Positions 20,817 through 31,786 are shown, numbered from the stretch's first letter. The stretch is 64,000 nucleotides of DNA from Tenebrio molitor (GCF_963966145.1 NC_091046.1:22196001-22260000); one strand, 5' to 3'. A program made the numbers and translations. Notes: a model not told the origin generated them from the letters alone.

Positions 20817-21738
20817 GGCCGGTATTTATAGTCCGAACTTGAGTTAGACTCAATCTTGAGACAGACTTGAGTTCCGATTTGTGTCTTATAAACAATACTT
20901 GAGCATTGATGAGCACTCAAGTTTGACTCAAGCCCAAGTTAGGGGTTAGGCAGACTTAAGTCTTGCTTACATGAGTTTAGAGGTCCAAAATTGTCTCTGT
21001 ACTGTCTGACAGTTGCTGTTTTCCTGTTTTTCGTTTCGTTTCAATTATATGGGTAGGCACTAATGTTCAGATTTGAATTTTAGATGTAAGCATTAAATGC
21101 TTATTTATCGCAGGATGGAAGATTGTTATGACTTTATTTACGAAGGAGAAGTTCCAAATACATATACAGGCCATTCACAATAAAAAATCCACCCCACAAT
21201 ATATTTTCAAAAAAAGCCGGACATTTTAATTTCAGTAGCCAGCTTTTTTCGGAAATGTAGTGAAGGTCTCATTTTTATTCCATTCGGATTATTATCACTC
21301 GTGAAATACCCTGTATTGTATATTTGTTCACAGTTTTTTCAATTGCTGGGCCGTGCGTACTGTAGTACTCTCTGGTTAGCTATTGTACTGGGTGTTAATC
21401 CTTTCCTAAACACTATTTTTTCGTTCTACCGAAACTGTATCTGTTTTTTTATTTTCTATTATCTCTTCCATATCGTGTATGAGAGAAGCCAACAGAATTT
21501 TCTCCTTTAAACTGTACGGGATTTTCATTTTGCAAAAGAATTCAAAACAAGCTGTCAGAAGGTGTATGGTATAACCATGGCAACTCGTCTCAAACGAAAC
21601 TGGAGTAGGACTCAAGTCTAACTTTTACGAGTTTAGCCCAAATAATGACTATAATACGGATCTAGACTTGAGCAAAACTCAGGCCTTGAGTACAACTTAC
21701 CCAAGTTGGACTTGAGTTGCCGACTATAAATACCGGCC
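20817..21738. mobile_element. PIF/Harbinger-type element, 922 bp
   Basis: TTA target duplication (20814-20816, 21739-21741) and termini GGCCGGTATTTATAGTC with complement. Several ACTTGAGT/ACTCAAGT motifs sit inside both ends, a likely subterminal binding array. No transposase; 21301-21510 is an open frame without a recognised domain. Confidence 0.82.
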
Positions 21739-21760
21739 TTAATCCCCTGGCTGGGCATAT

Positions 21761-22015
21761 TGTAGTTTCAATTTGGTTGTAGGTCGTAAAATTTTATTGG
21801 ATATTATGAGCGATTAACGGGCACAATGGTTGGGTTTGAAAAGGTTGGAAAGCGGCGCGTGCCGTTTTGCCGTACAATGCAAATATACCAAATGTACAAT
21901 ACAACCCTGCTTAAAATATTACCTGCTAGTGGTAAACTAGGATTTATCAGCCCCGCAAGATCTTTAACTTAAAGTACCATAAAATTTTACGACCTACAAC
22001 CAAATTGAAACTACA
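21761..22015. mobile_element. MITE, 255 bp, TGTAGTTTCAATTTGG ends
   Basis: Long inverted ends TGTAGTTTCAATTTGGTTGT / complement extend for ~36 bp. The core is unlike other elements in the window. Confidence 0.8.
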
Positions 22016-22109
22016 GTATTTGGCCCAACTCCGACTCTGAAATTACGGACGGCCCATAGCGTTGGCCCAACTGGTCTACGCCCGTCCAACGAAAGAGAAA
22101 ACCAAATCA

Positions 22110-22271
22110 AATTTAAAATATTGCATAATTAAAAAAGACGATTGATTTTGGTGTGAAATTATGGTAAACCACATAGAAAATTTTAATTTTGGGGCTTTAC
22201 TTCCGGAATTAGTGGATCCTAGACATCAAAGAGGACAGCCGATTAGAAAAATACTAAAAGAAAAGCTATAA
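22110..22271 (+). pseudogene. YqaJ-type protein C-terminal fragment, copy 2
   Basis: The frame reads KYCIIKKDD, a stop, FWCEIMVNHIENFNF and then LLPELVDPRHQRGQPIRKIL before a stop. It parallels the minus-strand copy at 12170-12335, and 22090-22510 is its inverted duplicate. In related arthropod proteins a LPEIxDPRxxRxMPIR ending follows a D/E-x-F-W motif in YqaJ-like nuclease domains, where it closes the fold. Only the last ~50 residues exist here. One TGA interrupts the frame at the arginine position of the other copy. Confidence 0.4.
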
Positions 22272-22904
22272 TTTTGCATTGTTTAATCTTTTAAATTGTA
22301 AATTTAATTCAATTCGAATTTTTATTCATTTACAAAAGGAATTAAAAACAGATTTTTATTAAAATAATTCCTTCTACTGCGTGCTGTTAGTAGTCGGCCA
22401 AATTGTAGTAAGTACCTACCTAATAACTACGTCGATATTCTGATTCTGTACCTTCTTGTTTACCCACTTTACTTACCGCAAACATTTGGAAGAGTCGTTT
22501 CACTTATTACCTGTTGAGACCATCATAAATCTACCCTTTTATCGTAAGTTGTGTTGCCTATTTCTTATTTTATTTTAAAATTCGTTATCTATAAATTCTA
22601 ACTTTGCTTACAAAATATCACCTTAAACAAAAATCTACGACTGTAGCTGAATAGGTAACATTAACAGCCACACATTGACTGTAATTTCAGTATAAAAATC
22701 TTATTTTCGAGGGAGCTATGACGATTCCCGTTTTTAGCATTAATAGGTTTTTTTTCAAATATACAAATATTTAAAAAAATATTTCATTGTCACCTTACTG
22801 ATACAGATATTACCAATATGTAGACACACATATTAAAAGTGTGGGCTGAAATACGATCCCTGTTTGCACCACTTTTCCTCGATTTTGCCAGTAGTTCACA
22901 GCAC

Positions 22905-23182
22905 CCGTCAGAACTTGACATTCATTGAGCAGACGTTAAAAGCTATATTTTCTTTTCTGTGCATTATGATAATGTAATGGGGATCGAGATAGGTCAGACT
23001 CGTCATCTTAGGTGAATAATCCTGTAAATGTAAGATGACGAGCCTGACCAGGTAAAAATGCAACCCAAAAGGCAATTCACAAAGCAATCTCGATCCCTAT
23101 TACATTATCCTGCATTATCATAATCCATATAAAACATAGACAGCTTTTTAACGTCAGCCTAATGAATGTCAAGTTCGGGCAG
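22905..23182. mobile_element. MITE/foldback, ~278 bp
   Basis: CAGAACTTGACATTCATTGA and GACGTTAAAAGCTAT on the left are mirrored by AGCTTTTTAACGTC and AATGAATGTCAAGTTC on the right. GGGGATCGAGAT/ATCTCGATCCC forms an inner stem. The very centre holds inverted copies of the GATGACGAGCCTGACC end also seen at 14088 and 23785. Confidence 0.6.
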
Positions 23183-23213
23183 AAAAATACCTTTCTCAAC
23201 AAAGTATGACTTA

Positions 23214-23556
23214 GGCCCGATTTATTCACCTTCAAGTAACTTTATTTGAACGGTAATTATAGTCCTTGTAATACCCCAAGTCAGTAAAATATCCTTTTCT
23301 AACATAAAAATTATGGATAAAACGGACAACTACAGCAAAAAAACGTATCTCTGTTGATTAATTGAATCTTGTTCTTTTATAGAATATCATGCATAACATA
23401 ATATCATGCACATGAATTTTATAATTAAAAATATAAGCTTTCATTTTACTGACTTGGGGTATTACATGGACTATACCATGGGTTTATCAATAGCAGATTC
23501 TAAATCATAGCAACTACTGGCCAGATAAATTTACATGAAGGTGAATAAACCGGGCC
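23214..23556. mobile_element. PIF/Harbinger-type MITE, 343 bp
   Basis: TTA duplication (23211-23213, 23557-23559); ends GGCCCGATTTATTCACCTTC and complement. A second inner inverted pair, AATACCCCAAGTCAGTAAAA, lies at 23271 and 23441. Confidence 0.85.
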
Positions 23557-23917
23557 TTAATAACAATAATAAACGATTAAAATCACGAAAGTAATGGGTA
23601 AGTAGAATCATATCGGTCCTGTCATCGTTCGAAAACCTTTTCAAATACTAAATGTGAACGAGAAATGCAATCACAGATATACCTTTCAAATTAACAGAAT
23701 ACCTACTTGGATTCCTGATTTAATTTTTAAATACCAAAGCACAATGAATGCTTTGCAAAGTGTATTTTAGGTTGCATTTTTACCTGGTCAGGTTCGTCAT
23801 CTTATGTGAATAACCCTGTATAATAAATAATAAAGAAGGCACGGAGATTATTCAAATGGCTGCAGAGATAGTGCAAGGTTTAATGTCATGTTTATGGTTA
23901 TTATTGGTTTCATAATA

Positions 23918-24111
23918 CCGTGCCTTCAAATAAATTCGGAATTAGAGTAGGCTATGTTAGGTATGTTTTATCTAGTAACGATGGGGTAATAGACGATTAA
24001 CATGTGTACTGTGCTGTCCAAGGTTACTGCTGTGCCTTTAAAAATTGCATGTTACCAACTTCATGATAAAGTCACAGCCAACTTTAATTCCGAATTTATT
24101 TGAAGGCACGG
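23918..24111. mobile_element. MITE, 194 bp, CCGTGCCTTCAAATAAATTC ends
   Basis: TA (23916-23917, 24112-24113) and inverted ends of about 29 bp. AAGGCACGGAGATTATT at 23836 is an additional half-copy of the end. Confidence 0.8.
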
Positions 24112-24113
24112 TA

Positions 24114-24528
24114 GTTATCTAAAATATGAAATAAACTATAGTCATGCAAAAATGAAGTGCCAGTCTATTTATCTTTATTGTCAAACAAACAATCATTTAA
24201 TGAATGTAGCTCTGTAGGATATTTTACTCTCTTGCTAACTGCTAATACAGGCCGTGGGTGGTGGAAGCATTGAAGAGAAACACAACCGCCCACAATAACG
24301 TCTATTCTCATACTGGTAAAATAATGTTACAAAAACTCTCGATTAAACTATACACAAAAACTGATCACTCTACAAGCTCATGGAACTTGTCAACAAGTTG
24401 GCCGAGTGGCATAGCGCTAGTTCAAATATGTGACCCTACCGGGCTTCACAGGCCTGGTCTTTGTCTTGTTTACATTTTTTCCTCAGTATTTTGAACAGCT
24501 GAGTAGACATTTTACAAAACATGATATA
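24114..24528. other. Intergenic; tRNA-like A box only
   Basis: A 78-codon frame (24258-24494) has no recognised domain. TTGGCCGAGTGGCATAGCGC near 24398 looks like a tRNA D-arm, but no T-arm follows at the right distance. Confidence 0.4.
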
Positions 24529-24737
24529 CAAGGGTGTATTTTTAAAATGTGTCGAAATTTTACCTGCGAGGTTGTATGACAACATAGAAAACTAAAAGCA
24601 ATTAAAAAAAATTGTAGCTCAAAAAATAAATGTCATTTTATTTTTTGACATAGAATTTTTTAAATATTTTTTCCGAGTTCTGCATGAAGCCAGTAGCTCG
24701 TGGTTAACATTTCTGCACAACTTTCAAAAACACCCTG
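24529..24737. mobile_element. CAAGGGTG/CACCCTG MITE, 209 bp
   Basis: TA flanks (24527-24528, 24738-24739); ends CAAGGGTGTATTTTTAAAAT and TTTCAAAAACACCCTG. Similar termini are at 3357, 32755 and 61597. Confidence 0.65.
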
Positions 24738-25567
24738 TATAGCAGGCGTTTTTTTAAATTTTTACGCAGTGTAAATGGACTTTTTGTGTTAATATGACCT
24801 ATGACGTTTATTAACAGTGTCGTATCAGCGTGTCAGTAATTAAAACTGCTTTGTAAAAGAAACAATTGTTTTATTATACACAATAAATAAAAATCCAAAA
24901 TTTAACAAACTGAAACTTACAATTTAACAAATAGGTACAAGGGTAATTTTTTGCTACGCAAATTAAGGCTATTTCCTAGTGGTTGGCCAAGCACTGATAA
25001 AGTTCGTTAAACGGATTTCCGTTATTTTTCCACATTTTTATGTTTGAAGTTATAGTGACTATATTTTTTGTTAAACATTAACGTATCTCATGGGGCGACT
25101 GTCTCAGTTTTTTGAAAATTCGCTTCATTCTTTTTAAAAAAATTAATAACGTTTTTGTTCGACACTGTCAGAATTTGAGAATTTTCTCCTATGTGAACGG
25201 ATTTTGATAAATGTCACAACTTGTCAAAATGAAAAGTCAAGCTAATTTTAAAGGTTTTAAGCGATTTGGAGCCTTTAAGGGGCTCGTCGAACAAAAAAAC
25301 GTTGTATTCAACTTGTTTCACTCGCGTTTTAAAATGGCCCACGCGTGCCAAAAGAGGCCCAATTTACATACAAACTCGTCAAATAAACTACTATTTTCAC
25401 TAATTTCCGTAATTTTTGCTCAAGTTTTCATTTTGAGGTGATTTAAAAAGTGCATTGGATTCAGAAGAACGTATCTCGTGGGGCGACTGTCTCAGTTTTT
25501 GGAAAAACAAATTAGACTGGAAGAAAAAAAATAAACAAAAGTTTCAACAAAACGGGTAAAATTCAGT

Positions 25568-25867
25568 GGTAATTGTTCACTTTAACTACTTCTGGAATTT
25601 TCGCGTTTTTTCTGGCTAGACAGCCTCAGGGCGTCCTCCTAGAACGTGTCCCACCATTCAAACCTTGTGCAAATGCCTTTTTTTTCTCTCTTGTTGTGTT
25701 TCAAGGTCGCGTCAAGGTCGCCCCAAGTCTTAGTATAACTAAAAGGTAAGGAAAATTTTCATTTGCACAAGGTTTGACTGGTGGGAACCGATGTAGGAGG
25801 ACGTCCTGAGGCTGTCTAGCCAGAAAAAACGCGAAAATTCCAGAAGTAGTTGAAGTGAACAATTACC
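25568..25867. mobile_element. hAT-type MITE, 300 bp, 8-bp target duplication
   Basis: AATTCAGT (25560-25567) and AATTCCGT (25868-25875) flank inverted arms of about 100 bp starting GGTAATTGTTCACTT. Copy A has the unoccupied site AATTCGGT at 4914-4921. An 8-bp duplication points to hAT. There is no coding sequence. Confidence 0.85.
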
Positions 25868-26458
25868 AATTCCGTTATCAGGCAGCAGCGCACTATGCCT
25901 CTGAACTACCTGGGGGTCGTAAACCCGGGTTGTCATAGTCAGTAATAGTCGGAGAGCTGATGACGAATTTGGAGAACGTATTTTAGGCAATCAGAAATTT
26001 AAAAAATTATACTATTTGAATGTTAGTGAATCTGGATTCGAGAGTCGCTAAGGGCGTTTGCGGTTATTTTACTACTGCGCAGCATATGAAACTTGCAAAA
26101 AATTTATCCCAAAAAACATACTTTAGGCAACTTGAAATTATACTGATTTTTTAGTTTAGCATTTATAGATTATAGAAATGAAAATGCCAGATTATTTGGA
26201 CGGTTTTAAAGTACAACCCGACTGCCCCAAAGTCATTTTTTTAGTATACGCAAAAAATATACTTAGGCAGTCTGAAATTTTTATGGCAGATTTATTAATT
26301 GATATTAAAAATATGTGCAATAGAGCCAGACCAATACGAGGGTTTTAAATAATAACCCGACGCGAATAAACATTTTAAATAAGTGCGACAAAAAAGTCTT
26401 ATGCGTATACATAGGTACGAGAGAGATAGTTTATCGATGTCTGCCAGCAGTAGCTAAG

Positions 26459-27027
26459 GGGGGCGCACTCGAATTCCCGTCTGACATTTCTTGTCATAAA
26501 GTAATGCAAGAATTCCCGTCAGGTAATTATCAACTGATATAATCCTTAACTCGAGTTCCCGTCAAGGGTAAAAGAGGGCTTCAATCCCTTACTTACTTAC
26601 CTCTCTAGCCGTTGCCAGGTACCATTGTTGTTTACCATTACGTGGACCAAAAAAAACAAATTTTTTTTATTTTAAAAAGTTACAAATACCCTATGATCAA
26701 CAATGATATACTTAGATAAGGGGCGGCTGTGACTTTGACAGTGTCAGATTTTTCGTATCTGTGCTAATAACATCAAACAACTGTCACTATTAACCAAATT
26801 TTAACGCAAAAATGGTTTTTACTTCAGAACATAGAAGATTCATCATTGAATCTTACTTTCGTAACAGTGCTTTCAATAACCAAGATTTTTTTCTGACGGG
26901 AATTCGAGTCTAGAATTTGTGGTGCATTTTTGCCTTGACGGGAATTCGTGTGCAGGATTAAAAGGTCTATGTCCAAGCCCAGGTATAAAATATTATGCTG
27001 ACGGGAACTCGTGTGCACCGGTTAAGG
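26459..27027. mobile_element. Nested element with AATTCCCGTC subterminal repeats
   Basis: Three copies of a (C)GA(A/G)TTCCCGTC motif at the left (near 26470, 26511, 26554) and three inverted copies at the right (26893, 26938, 26999). Ends approximate GGGCGCACTCGAATTCCCGT and its complement. It retains the start of a transposase (26812-26914). Confidence 0.55.
26812..26914 (+). pseudogene. DUF4817-type transposase N-terminal fragment
   Basis: Thirty-three codons open MVFTSEHRRFIIESYFRN, the helix-turn-helix opening (M-x-F/Y-T/S-x-E-x-x-x-F/M-I/V-E-x-Y-F) of the DUF4817 domain common in insect mariner-related transposases. The frame then runs into the right-end repeats and stops. The rest of the protein has been deleted, leaving a non-autonomous element. 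C-terminal parts of related proteins lie at 43535, 45840 and 56280. Confidence 0.5.
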
Positions 27028-28208
27028 GCGGCCCCGGCTCGTTTTTTTAAAATAGATTGTTAAACAAATCTTTTCTTCAGCAACGCCTTTCTTTACTATA
27101 GAGCTTATACATATATCTGCTTAGATATTCTATCTAAATAAATGTGATGTTAATTACCTAATATTAAAAATTTGCTTCAAATATGCGAATGAATATTGTC
27201 TGAATTAAAGTTACATATGAAAAAAAATCAATAATTTTAGATTAACAGAAACAAATTGCTATGTTTAGAAATAATATTTTTCGAATTTTCATTAATAAAT
27301 TTACGGATTTTATATTAAAATTAGTTTAGTTCGTAAAGTTCGGAATAAATTCGATAGAAATGTAGTTTAGGTGTTTAGGTAGTGAGAAGATCTATTAGAA
27401 AAAAGAGAAAAAAGTGGGAATTGTCATTGAAAAAAAATATTGATGACGTCATTATTAGGAGATGAAAAGCTGTCAACATAAGTAAAGTACTGAACAATAT
27501 GCACTTTTTACAAACAAAGTTTACCTCTTCGATGATTTTTCTCAGATATTAATAGTTACAGTTTTATCGGAGCCGAGGGGTTCCTTAGCTACTGCTGGCA
27601 GACATCGATAAACTATCTCTCTCGTACCTATGTATACGCATAAGACTTTTTTGTCGTACTTAGTTAAAATGTTTATTCGCGTCGGGTTATTATTTAAAAC
27701 CCTCGTATTAGTCTGGCTCTTTTGCACATATTTTTAATATCAATTAATAAATCTGCCATAAAAATTTCAGACTGCCTAAAGTATATTTTTTGCGTATACT
27801 AAAAAAATGACTTTGGGGCAGTCGGGTTGTACTTTAAAACCGTCCAAATAATCTGGCATTTTTATTTCTGTAATCTATAAATGCTAAACTAAAAAATCAG
27901 TATAATTTCAAGTTGCCTAAAGTATGTTTTTTGGGATACATTTTTTGCAAGTTACAAATGCTGCGCAGTAGTAAAATAACCGCAAACGCCCTTAGCGACT
28001 GTCGATTCCAGATTCACTAACATTCAAATAGTACATTTTTTTAAATTTCTGATTGCCTAAAATACCTTCTCCAACTTCGTCATCAGCTCTCGGACTATAA
28101 TAATCACTGCTTACACTTACACTCGGCTCCCGCTAACAAAATGGTCATCGTCAGGGCAGGGCGACGTGCCGCGATCGGCAAATTATGAATCTCACTTCTA
28201 AAAATTAC

Positions 28209-28430
28209 ACTGCGCCGCAAAATTAACGCATAATTTAGAAAATTAATCGTATTCCTTTTTAGAAAATTTTTCACTGCCATTTGGAAACAAAAAATGTTGA
28301 TTCGCATTATCTTAAAGTTTAAATCCGATACTCATTAGAAAACCACTTTTTATAATGCATCATTTAAAATTTAAATTTACAGGCTTTTTAAAAGTTTTTA
28401 CACAGTATGCGCTAATTTTGCGGCGCAGTG
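28209..28430. mobile_element. MITE, 222 bp, CACTGCGCCGCAAAATTAAC ends
   Basis: TA (28207-28208, 28431-28432) flanks CACTGCGCCGCAAAATTAAC and an almost perfect complement. In copy A the site is unoccupied: TTTTAAAAATATACCTG near 5995-6010. There is no coding content. Confidence 0.9.
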
Positions 28431-28552
28431 TATATACCTGGAAAGGTGGTGACCGGATTGCGACGGTGCGGTATCATGATCTTTTTATCTTTTAAACAAA
28501 GTTAAACCAACCACTAATTCCAATAATAGAGAGTAATTAAAATTTTCACATA

Positions 28553-28916
28553 CAGAGTGGAGTCACTTTTCTTCATTTTGCCAAAAGATGTCGCTGTTTT
28601 CACAAAAAATGTAAGCTTGAAAAAAATAAATGGCAACAATTTTGTGTAATTGTCACTATTTTTAAACAATAATTGTCAATGTCACTGTCATGAATTTCAA
28701 TATTTAGCAACGAATAAACATTATAATGGTATTATCCTTCTAAAGAAGGTCGTTCTGGTAGAGCAGCAGTTCTAAGAGTGCAGGATCATTGGCTACAACC
28801 AATATTTAGCTACGTAAAAAAAAACAATGTTGCCAGCAATTTCATTTAATTTTTGCTTATAGTTCCATCTTTTGGGCAAATGTGGAAAAGTGAATCCAAT
28901 TTTTGTAGCCACTCTG
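28553..28916. mobile_element. MITE, 364 bp, CAGAGTGG ends
   Basis: TA flanks (28551-28552, 28917-28918). CAGAGTGGAGTCACTTTTCT opposes CCACTCTG at the end of an arm that keeps AAAAGTGAATCC and CATCTTTTGGGCAAA. An internal frame GRSGRAAVLRVQDHW has no identified family. Confidence 0.75.
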
Positions 28917-28926
28917 TATTCTGCAG

Positions 28927-29033
28927 TACTATTGGGGACAAATTACTTTGGTCGTCAAAGTCAGTTGACTGACATAAAGTTGTAAAGCAAGCATTAGGAC
29001 GGTTAACCTTATTTTTTACTACTGTCGTAATGT
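28927..29033. repeat. Truncated copy of the 17734-type Tc1 MITE
   Basis: TACTATTGGGGACAAATTAC then TTTGGTCGTCA, TGACATAAAG and AACCTTATTTTTTACT match the right end of 17734-18089 read in reverse. The other end is missing. Confidence 0.5.
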
Positions 29034-29289
29034 ATTGAAAACAATTAAATTAAGAAACCTAAGTTAAAATAAATATCATCTAATTATTAACCTAACAACT
29101 AGATAATCTCAGAATCAACACAGTAGGTAATCAGCAGTCAGCCCGGTGATCAGCACGAATGTAACACTCAAAATGCAATCACAAAATGGAAAATATTTAT
29201 CCCAGTTATGCAATCATAAACTTTTCTGTTCCCATTCTTTTCAATATCGAACCCGGTATGTCAAACTATCTGCATCCAGTACCTACCTA

Positions 29290-29669
29290 AAGTGTGGTCG
29301 CTGAACAGATGGAGTAATAAAAAAAAGGGATGTGGCGTTAGTTGCGCAGAACGATATACGCCGAAGCCTGTTTCACAATGAGGCAGGTTCTTTGCCATTT
29401 ATCGTTCTCATAAGAATATGATATACTTGATAGACTGAGAAAAATGTTGCATTCATTGACGTGCACATCTTCTCCAAACATGAACACGTAGTCCAACTGC
29501 CGAAGCGAGGTTAAAAATTAATGAGATGCTGCCAAGTAATTTTTGTGGATGTACATCAGGCTTTCAAAAATATGCGCACGTTTTGACTAAGCCAATCGGA
29601 AGCTCCTGTTTAAAATACGCGGGCACTAGGGGGCGGTTTTATTACTTCATCTGTTTAGCGACCACACTT
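29290..29669. mobile_element. MITE, 380 bp, AAGTGTGGTCGCTGAACAGA ends
   Basis: TA (29288-29289, 29670-29671) and ~34-bp inverted ends. Copy A is unoccupied near 6990-7005 (CTGCGTCTAGTAACGTCG). There is no coding content. Confidence 0.88.
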
Positions 29670-29823
29670 TAAAATGTCGACTAAACGGCCAAGCTGCAGG
29701 TAATTAGTTGTTCTCAGTAAAGATTCAGTATTGAATATTACCACCCCTACTAATTTATACAGAAACTATATTTTTTTCCAATAAATGTCTTACTTAGGTA
29801 ATGAAAACGCGCTCTATTATAAT

Positions 29824-30275
29824 CAGTGTCCGGACAAAATCTGTGGCGGTCGTGAAAAAGTAGGTAAGTCGAAAATGTTAATTTTTCAGGGCAACGATTC
29901 AAAATTCCACATCATTCCTAAAATCCAGTAATTAAATAGAAACTTCTTTCTACCTGTACTTGCTTTCAATATAAGTAATTTTTAAACTGTGAAAATCTGA
30001 ATTATTTAACTCCATGATTTATTATTAAGGTGTAAACATCGTTAACTCATTTTTGAAATTATTTGACTTACCTACTTTTTCACGACCGCCACAGAAATAG
30101 TACCGCACAAGTCGACCAGTACAACTTTGCGTAATACCCCAATCAACATATAAACACGATTCAGCTGGTTCGCTTTCAATAACAGGGAACCAGCGAAATC
30201 GTGTTTATGTGCGAGCGAGGGATTACGCAAAGTTGTACTAGTCGACTTATCCGGTACTATTTCGTCCGGACACTG
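29824..30275. mobile_element. hAT MITE, 452 bp, perfect 8-bp target duplication
   Basis: ATTATAAT at 29816-29823 and again at 30276-30283 flanks CAGTGTCCGGAC / GTCCGGACACTG. Copy A has one ATTGTAAT at 7241-7248. Inside, TGTGGCGGTCGTGAAAAAGT at the left end is repeated inverted near 30080. A second palindrome is built from GTCGACCAGTACAACTTTGC and its complement. Confidence 0.92.
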
Positions 30276-30720
30276 ATTATAATCCTACCTTTCTTACCTG
30301 GATGTATAGTCGAATTACGCTAAATAATCCGTACGATTACGAAAGTAAGATTCCATATCTGAACTCTGAAATATGGTCCAATTTTTACCCTTTTGGGATG
30401 ACGTCACAATTTCTTTTCTCGCTTTCTCTCTATTGAAATGACAGAAACAAACAAAAAAAATGCGATGCGTTTATTTATTATTGATTACTTTGTGGTTATT
30501 TTATGCTCCTGTCAATTTGACAATTTTTAATTTTTCACTTATTACATTGATTACAAACGTAAACTTTCGAAGCAATTATCAACAAATTTGAAACTTGATA
30601 GTTATTTTTGATCAATCCACATTTTTTTCTGATCCTAGAGTCCAATTTTTACCCATTTGCGATGACGTCATTATCTAGTAACTTCACGTATGTTTGAGCT
30701 AGGATCAGAAACAAATTTGC

Positions 30721-31205
30721 ATTGATCATAAATAACTACAGGTTATTAATTATTATAAATGATTGTAGTCGAAGCAAGCCATGCGTATGTTACCTAAATT
30801 TACAACAGCACAAGTAGCAGGTCATAAATAAAAATGATTTTCAAAGTTAAAATGTAAAATTGCGTTTAATTTAAAATCTAATTGGTGTTTCTTTCCGCTG
30901 ATTTCGTAAATAATTATAGGAAGTGAATTTGGCTTTGCTTTTAAGTGAACAATTATCAAAAAATTATGAAATGTACGTTACCGATACCAGGTAAGTGAAA
31001 AATTTCGATAATTTTATTTAATTAGAGTCGCGAGTTCTCGCGTGCGCGTATGCGGTGCCCGACCCTGTATTAATCATTGTCAGTTATTTTCTTCAAAAGA
31101 ATTTTCTGCAAGTAAGAGATTCAACCACTAAAGTATACAGATAAATACGTCCAAACTTCAAGAAAATTTAAAATTTGCCAACAAATTTGTTCACAGTAGG
31201 AAGAT
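30721..31205. other. Intergenic, borders the copia element
   Basis: 30725-30800 repeats 10545-10610 (ATTGATCATAAATAACTA, GTAGTCGAAGCAAGCCAT). The rest shows no recognised feature. Confidence 0.4.
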
Positions 31206-31249
31206 TCGCGTGTTGGTCAGTAGCGCGCCGCGGTCAGTTTACCCTTTGC

Positions 31250-31786
31250 TAGAATTTTTTTTTCAGTCGAAATACCCACTCGTTGGTGATAGCCCTTTTT
31301 CCAGGGGGCAGTTTCGTGTAGTCTACGTTTCATTGATTTCCAATGCGCGCAATTTCTCCAACACAGCTTGGTACCAATTTTTACTGTCTTCTAGATTCTT
31401 GATATCCTCGTAGTCCAGGGGTGCTTCGTCCACATAGGCCTCGGCGTTCAAGGCTATGACAGTGTACTCGTCGAAGTACTCGGGCTTCGTTTTAGTTCGA
31501 CTAGAGCGTCTTTTTGAGTCTTGGCTCCCGGAGTTTCCGTCGCATCATTCCAATTGTCCTCTTCATCTTCATCGGGTGCTTGTTTTTCGAGTTTCTTTTC
31601 TTCGGTGTCCTCTTCTTCCGCATCTTCTTTTTCCGTGTCCGCCTCCCGATCCGCCGTATTAGCGTTACCATAGGGTGATGGAAACGTAGCCTCATCGAAG
31701 ATGACGTCACGCCCAACTACGACTTTTCGTTCTTCCAACAGCCAGAGCCTGTAGCCGTTTGGTGCGTAGCCTTGTTCGAGTGTCAA
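31250..31786 (-). pseudogene. Copia linker and start of reverse transcriptase
   Basis: From about 31786 downward the frame shifts relative to the integrase and reads APNGYRLWLLEERKVVVGRD VIFDEATF, the typical integrase-to-RT connector (G-Y-R-L-W...V-x-x-R-D-V-x-F-D-E). An acidic stretch rich in E, D and K follows. After a further frame change, DYEDIKNLEDSKNWYQAV and LPPGKRAITNEWVFRLK appear, the N-terminal end of the copia RT domain. RT then runs into stops near 31250. The catalytic YVDD region is missing. Confidence 0.75.

Larger units (their letters stand above)
25946..28101. mobile_element. Element with ~510-bp TIRs, absent from copy A
   Basis: TAGTCGGAGAGCTGATGACG at the left and CGTCATCAGCTCTCGGACTA at the right start arms that remain closely alike to 26460 and 27577 (shared ACTACTGCGCAGCAT-like, ACCCGACTGCCCCAAAGTCA, ATCGATGTCTGCCAGCAGTA). 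Copy A continues across the site near 4990. Its centre contains a second element (26459-27027). 27542-27727 is an open frame lying in the arm, not a gene. Confidence 0.72.
24965..30720 (+). repeat. Long duplicated repeat, copy B
   Basis: Same block order as copy A (4560-8490) but 1.8 kb longer because of at least seven insertions listed separately. A probable extra one lies at 25153-25305 (TTTTTGTTCGAC / GTCGAACAAAAA, flanked by AACGTT). Where copy A lacks an insert it supplies the empty site, so the two copies date the inserts relative to the duplication. No gene is recognised in the shared backbone. Confidence 0.7.

Noticed and set aside
24395..24480. tRNA-like sequence TTGGCCGAGTGGCATAGCGC
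   Set aside because: It matches a tRNA D-arm/A box, but no T-arm or acceptor stem follows at the correct spacing; not called as tRNA.
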